A stretch of DNA of 64,000 nt, taken from the NCBI GenBank assembly GCA_964591275.1, contig CAZQAE010000010.1:27694-91693 (forward strand), written 5' to 3'. Positions 59,951 through 64,000 of the stretch are shown piece by piece; the first letter of the stretch is position 1, and every line of letters starts with the position of its first letter. The position numbers were made by a program, and so were the translations under genes. This DNA is from G963674685 sp964591275. GTDB taxonomy: Bacteria; Lernaellota; Lernaellaia; JACKCT01. The notes below the pieces were generated by a model. That model was not told the origin of the DNA. It worked only from the letters and a program-made list of their open reading frames with translations, and ran no database searches.

Positions 59951-62545
59951 TCAGTCTTTTGACTCAGAGGGTTCTTTGGCCTCGGGCGCTTCCTTTTGCC
60001 AGTCACAATCTTCGCGCGGGCACATCAGCAGCGGCGGAGAATCCGGCGCGGCGCCCCGCTCGCGATGCTCGGTGATGTAGGGATGACCGCATTTGGGACA
60101 GGGCTCTTTGATCGGTCGGTCATTGGAAATGTATTCACATTTGTTGCAGGCCCAGAAAGGCTGTTTCTTCGCGTCGCGCTTGCGCGGAAGCCGCTCGACG
60201 AGGGTTCCGTCGCAGTCCGGCGTCATGCAGGCAAATCCCGTGTCATAGGCCAGAGTGCCTTTGCACTTGGGATAGGTGGAGCACGACCAGAAGTGAGAGC
60301 CGTATCTGCTCACGCGCAGTTTCATGGGCTTTTCACATTTGGGGCAGGGTGGCTCTGAGCCTTCGACGACTTCGTAACGGGGTTTGGCCGCAGCTTTTTT
60401 CAGGCTCTTGATATTTTTGCATGCGGGATACCCGGAACAGGCCAGATACGGCCCCCAGCGTCCCTGCCGTTTGATCATCGGCTTTCCACATTTCTCGCAC
60501 TTTACATCCGTCAGTTCATCTTCGATGACGACGATCTTTCCGTTGTCGTCGCGCTTGAAATTTTTCGAGCTTTTGCACTCGGGATATTTTGAGCACGCCA
60601 GGAAAGGCCCGCCCTTGCTGAAGCGGATGTTCATGTCGGAGCCGCATTTGTCGCACTTGATATCGGTCTTTTCGTCCTCGACGACTTTGATAACGCCTTT
60701 TTCATCCCGCGTGAAATTTTTCGAGGTCTTGCACTTGGGATAGTTTGCGCACGCCAGGAATGGGCCGGTCTTGGAAAAGCGGATCAGCATTTTCGCGTCG
60801 CAGTTAGGGCAGTCCACATCCGTCACTTCGCCCTTGAGCTTGGACGTTTTCATGTGCTCGGTGGCGTCTCCCAGCAGCTTTTCAAAAGGCGTGTAAAAAT
60901 CCGACAGCAGAGCAACTGCGTCCTTGGAGCCATCCTCCACGTCGTCGAGTTGGTCTTCCATTGATGCGGTGAATCCGATTTCCATGATTTGCGGAAAGGA
61001 TTCGATGAGGACTTTCGTGACCACTTCGCCCAGCGGCGTGGGATGAAGCAGTCCCTTTTCTTTTTCCACGTAACCCTTGGCGAGAATCGTTGTCATGATC
61101 GACGCGTAGGTCGAAGGACGACCGATGCCCCGTTCTTCCAATTCACGAATCAATGCGGCTTCGGAGAATCGACCGGGCGGTTGCGTGAACTTTTGATCAA
61201 GCTCCACTTTCAGGCATTTGAGCGAATCCCCTACCTTTACCTCGGGCAGCCTGACGATGTCGTTTTCGGATTTTTCCTCGGTCGTGCGGTTGGCCGCCAG
61301 GTGACCGGGAAATTTTTCCTCGGTGCTCACGACGTTGAACACGTAGTCGCCGCATGAGGCTTCAATGTTCTTTTGCTCGAAGAGGGCCGGAGCCATTTGG
61401 CTGGCGATGAATCTCTTCCAAACCAGTTCGTATAATCGGAACTGGTCTGTGTTTAACTTGTCCTTTATGCTTTCGGGCGGCGCGTCCATGTGCGTGGGAC
61501 GAATGGCCTCATGGGCTTCCTGCGCCCTCTTGCCGCTTTTGAAGAAGTTCGGCTTTTTCGGAAGATAATCCTGGCCGTAGCGCTTTGCAATATATTCCGC
61601 CGCGGCCCCTTGAGCTTCCGGCGAAACGCGGACCGAATCGGTACGCATATAGGTGATCAATCCTTCCGGTCCATCGCCATTGATATCTACGCCCTCATAC
61701 AGCATCTGCGCGACGGCCATGGTTGATCGGGGCGTCATGCGCAGCCGACCGCTGGCCGCCTGTTGCATGGAGCTGGTGATGAAAGGCGGCGCCGGTTTTC
61801 TCGATTGCTGCTTGGTTTTTAAATCGGATACGGCAAACGATCCACTGAGGAGCGCCTCTTTGATGGCAACGGCGTCCGTTTCGGTGCCCACAACGGCCTT
61901 ATTTTTTCCAATGCGAAGAAGTTTGGCTCGGAATGCCGGAGGATTTTCAGCTGTCAGATCAGCGAAGATGTTCCAGTATTCCCTGGGGACGAAGGCGCGA
62001 ATTTCTTCTTCTCGCTCCCAGACGACGCGGACTGATACGCTCTGCACGCGCCCGGCCGACAGTCCTGTCTTTACTTTTTTCCAAAGAAAGGGTGAAAGCT
62101 TATAGCCCACAAGCCGGTCGAGGATGCGCCGGGCCTGCTGGCTGGCGAATTTATTTTCATCAACCTGAGAGGGATTCTCGATGGCTTTGAGCACGGCCCC
62201 CTTGGTGATCTCGTTGAAAAGCACTCGCAATATCGGCTTGTCTTTGACGCCGAGGGACTTTGCTACGTGCCAGGCGATGGCTTCGCCTTCACGATCAGGG
62301 TCGGGAGCGAGCAGGATTACATCAGCCTTTTTGGCGGCTTGCTTGAGCTCGCGAATGATTTTCGTCTTGCCGGGAATCGTGACATATTTTGGCTCGAAAT
62401 TCTTTTCGACGTCCACGCCAAGATCCTTGGCAGGAAGGTCGATGACGTGTCCCACAGTGGCTTTCACCGTGAAATCCTTGCCCAAATATTTGCTCAAAGT
62501 TCTGGCTTTGGCGGGGGACTCGACGATCAGAAGGGTGTGGGTCAT
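59951..62545 (-). CDS. topA: DNA topoisomerase I TopA
   Basis: An 864-residue type IA topoisomerase. The Toprim domain has LLIVESPAKARTLSKYLG and the DPDREGEAIAWH acidic triad. The nucleophile Tyr is in LITYMRTDSVRVS. The C-terminus holds at least four C4 zinc ribbons (for example VDCPNCDAKM...ACANYPKC; IKCDKCGSDM...ACSKYPEC; VKCEKCGKPM...ACSGYPAC; PPCPKCEKPM...SCSTYPKC) plus two degenerate ones near the end, more than the E. coli set. It relaxes negative supercoils. Its ATG overlaps the dprA stop (ATGA at 62542-62545). Confidence 0.97.
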   Translation of the reverse strand: MTHTLLIVESPAKARTLSKYLGKDFTVKATVGHVIDLPAKDLGVDVEKNFEPKYVTIPGKTKIIRELKQAAKKADVILLAPDPDREGEAIAWHVAKSLGVKDKPILRVLFNEITKGAVLKAIENPSQVDENKFASQQARRILDRLVGYKLSPFLWKKVKTGLSAGRVQSVSVRVVWEREEEIRAFVPREYWNIFADLTAENPPAFRAKLLRIGKNKAVVGTETDAVAIKEALLSGSFAVSDLKTKQQSRKPAPPFITSSMQQAASGRLRMTPRSTMAVAQMLYEGVDINGDGPEGLITYMRTDSVRVSPEAQGAAAEYIAKRYGQDYLPKKPNFFKSGKRAQEAHEAIRPTHMDAPPESIKDKLNTDQFRLYELVWKRFIASQMAPALFEQKNIEASCGDYVFNVVSTEEKFPGHLAANRTTEEKSENDIVRLPEVKVGDSLKCLKVELDQKFTQPPGRFSEAALIRELEERGIGRPSTYASIMTTILAKGYVEKEKGLLHPTPLGEVVTKVLIESFPQIMEIGFTASMEDQLDDVEDGSKDAVALLSDFYTPFEKLLGDATEHMKTSKLKGEVTDVDCPNCDAKMLIRFSKTGPFLACANYPKCKTSKNFTRDEKGVIKVVEDEKTDIKCDKCGSDMNIRFSKGGPFLACSKYPECKSSKNFKRDDNGKIVVIEDELTDVKCEKCGKPMIKRQGRWGPYLACSGYPACKNIKSLKKAAAKPRYEVVEGSEPPCPKCEKPMKLRVSRYGSHFWSCSTYPKCKGTLAYDTGFACMTPDCDGTLVERLPRKRDAKKQPFWACNKCEYISNDRPIKEPCPKCGHPYITEHRERGAAPDSPPLLMCPREDCDWQKEAPEAKEPSESKD

Positions 62546-63678
62546 TTGTTATCCAAATTCAATACGTAATACTTTCCAGGCTTCTGGACCACTAGTCCAC
62601 GCAGTTCCAATTCCAGAAGGATTGTCAACAATCGCTGAATCGGGCGACCGGTTTCCGAGGCCACCTCGTCCACATGGCGAGGCTCATGCGAGAGGGCTTC
62701 TATCACAAGTGAGGCGTCTCCTGTCAAGCCTAATGTCTTTTTCCATGATTCCGCATCCAAAACCGGAGGGGCGCTGATTCCTTCCCGACGTTGATATTCC
62801 GGCAGTAGCGCCGACATCAAATCCATGGCCTCAAAAACCGGCGTCGCGCCATCACGCAGGAGATGGTGAACCCCTTGAGAAGCGGTAGAATCGATGGGAC
62901 CGGGGACGCCGAAAATCGGCTTGCCTTGCTTCACCGCAAAATCCACCGTGATCATTGTGCCGCTTTTATGCCCTGCTTCGATGACGAGAACGCCCTGGGA
63001 CAGACCGGCGATCAGGCGATTGCGCCGTGGGAAATTTTCGCGCTTGGGGCTTGTGCCGGGGAAAAACTCCGTGATGACCGCGCCGCTCTGGGCGATGCTG
63101 CGGGCCAGCGATGCGTTTTCCGGCGGGTAGATTCGGTCGATTCCGCATCCCAAAACGGCGATGGTCCGACCGCCGTCGGCCCGAAGAGCGCCCTCATGGC
63201 AGGCGGCGTCGATGCCCCTGGCCAGCCCGGACACCACGCACACCTTGCACGCCGCCGCTTCTTCGGCCAGGGACCTGGCTACGCGCAGGCCGTAGTCGGT
63301 CGGCTTGCGCGTGCCGATCATTGCCGCCGAGAGATTGTCCGACGGCAGGATGGCGCCCTGCACGTAAAGCATGAGAGGCGGATGTTCGATAGTCAGTAGC
63401 GCCTCAGGATATTCTGATTCGCCCATAGCGACGCACCGGGCTTCGACCATGTCCAGCGCATTTAGCGCCGACTTCACCTTGTCCCATTCGTGAAAATTTG
63501 TGATGGCCAGCGCCGCTTTTCCCGATGCTCCGGCGCGGCGCAGTTCACCGCTGGGACTTTTAAAAATCGCCTTCGGATCGCCGAAATGCTTCAGTAGTTT
63601 TCCCGCGGTCGCCGGGCCGACGCCTTTGCCGTCAAGGTAGGATAGGGCCAGTCGATAGTGGATCGTTTCATTGCTCAT
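62542..63678 (-). CDS. dprA: DNA processing protein DprA
   Basis: A 378-residue DprA/Smf protein. A helix-hairpin-helix-like start (YLDGKGVGPATAGKLLKHFG) is followed by the Rossmann-type domain with IGTRKPTDYGLRVARSLA, VSGLARGIDAACHEGAL and GCGIDRIYPPEN, then FPRRNRLIAGLSQGVLVIEAG, which binds single-stranded DNA. A C-terminal winged helix (about 315-375, HEPRHVDEVASETGRPIQRLLTILLELELRGLV) resembles the usual DML1-like domain. It loads RecA onto incoming DNA in natural transformation. It is coupled to topA. Confidence 0.95.
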   Translation of the reverse strand: MSNETIHYRLALSYLDGKGVGPATAGKLLKHFGDPKAIFKSPSGELRRAGASGKAALAITNFHEWDKVKSALNALDMVEARCVAMGESEYPEALLTIEHPPLMLYVQGAILPSDNLSAAMIGTRKPTDYGLRVARSLAEEAAACKVCVVSGLARGIDAACHEGALRADGGRTIAVLGCGIDRIYPPENASLARSIAQSGAVITEFFPGTSPKRENFPRRNRLIAGLSQGVLVIEAGHKSGTMITVDFAVKQGKPIFGVPGPIDSTASQGVHHLLRDGATPVFEAMDLMSALLPEYQRREGISAPPVLDAESWKKTLGLTGDASLVIEALSHEPRHVDEVASETGRPIQRLLTILLELELRGLVVQKPGKYYVLNLDNK

Positions 63679-64000
63679 AATAATCGACGCAGAGCATAGT
63701 CGCCCATCTTTGCGCCCGTCAAGAGCTGCGGCAGTGATGGGGGTGCGTCACATAGGTGGGTTTAATGAAAATCCCTTGAAATATCGCGAGGAATTTGCAG
63801 TACATCATGGCAAAGTCTTTTGCCCGCAAGGGCAAAGTAGCAATAGACCACAGCGCGAGCTGTGGGAAAACGGAATGTATTTAAAACTAAAAAAGCCCAT
63901 TTCATGGGCTTTGGAGTTTGGCCTTTTTCTTTCTGATATCGTTTTCATCCTTGCTCTTACGACAAATTTCATGGCGCCGGAGGCCTACACAGCCGACGCG
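63679..64000. repeat. Intergenic REP-like palindromes
   Basis: About 320 bases. TTTGCCCGCAAGGGCAAAGTAGCAATAGACCACAGC with a GAGCTGTGGG partner shares the GCAATAGxCCACAG...GAGCTGTGGG module with 36.74 kb. AAAGCCCAT-TTC-ATGGGCTTT (63892-63912) is a perfect nine-base palindrome also found in part near 36990. No gene was recognised. Confidence 0.75.

Noticed and set aside
1..64000. CRISPR arrays, rRNA or tRNA genes, insertion-sequence transposases
   Set aside because: No regular repeat-spacer array, no rRNA-like stretch, no recognisable tRNA T-loop pattern and no transposase motif were seen by eye; a covariance-model search was not possible.

Overview
The window looks like a chromosomal stretch of a motile, Gram-negative, deltaproteobacteria-like organism, possibly a poorly sampled lineage. 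The support is a sigma-54-type flagellar regulator set next to a class II flagellar operon, lipoproteins with lipoboxes, an AmiC-type amidase, and secreted proteins with long Asp/Asn-rich linkers. No rRNA or tRNA was seen, so the lineage is inference only. Genes are dense and many are coupled by ATGA or TGATG overlaps.

Layout. 1-6.7 kb (minus strand): a RecD2-like start running off the window, a conserved hypothetical, then an operon of FAD-linked oxidase, a PflX-type radical SAM C-terminal remnant, a B12-binding radical SAM protein, a polytopic membrane protein and a SPASM radical SAM protein. 7-14.7 kb: a GAF/HD-GYP protein, then surface-sugar genes (GT2 glycosyltransferase, PseC-like aminotransferase, GDP-mannose dehydratase, UppP), a FapA-like DUF342 protein and a pentapeptide-repeat protein. 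15-18.8 kb: small proteins, then a tightly coupled trio of TPR/membrane protein, 59-residue peptide and radical SAM/SPASM enzyme, which is a candidate RiPP locus. 18.9-27.7 kb: an FHA-GAF histidine kinase, a PilZ protein, an NtrC-type regulator with a FleQ/FlrA-like helix-turn-helix, a large TPR protein, and a FlrB/FlrC-like pair. 27.7-34.6 kb: flgC-fliE-fliF-fliG-fliH-fliI-fliJ-motE behind a good sigma-54 promoter. flgB is missing from its usual place, and fliH is damaged at its 5' end next to an 18-base poly-G run. 34.6-36.7 kb: a lipoprotein and a divergent YchF-like GTPase.

36.7-40.3 kb is an accessory island: REP-like palindromes, then a complete AT-rich type II-A (Eco1/Ec86-like) retron with NDT-like effector, msr-msd and reverse transcriptase, then a VapBC-type toxin-antitoxin pair with a perfect palindromic operator. 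40.4-53.1 kb is mostly housekeeping: membrane protein, RhlE-type helicase, acyl-CoA dehydrogenase, NYN protein, then the coupled run mutS-amiC-xerD-cca. MutS carries Lys where the Walker B catalytic Glu is expected. 53.2-58.5 kb: a gingipain-like C25 protease, a Ca-dependent PI-PLC-like lipoprotein and an SGNH hydrolase-like protein. 58.5-63.7 kb (minus): dprA-topA-trmFO. A bipartite palindromic repeat family recurs in several intergenic gaps.

The most interesting items are the putative radical-SAM RiPP locus (17.5-18.8 kb), the retron with its readable msr-msd (37.5-39.5 kb), the MutS substitution, and the fliH/poly-G junction.
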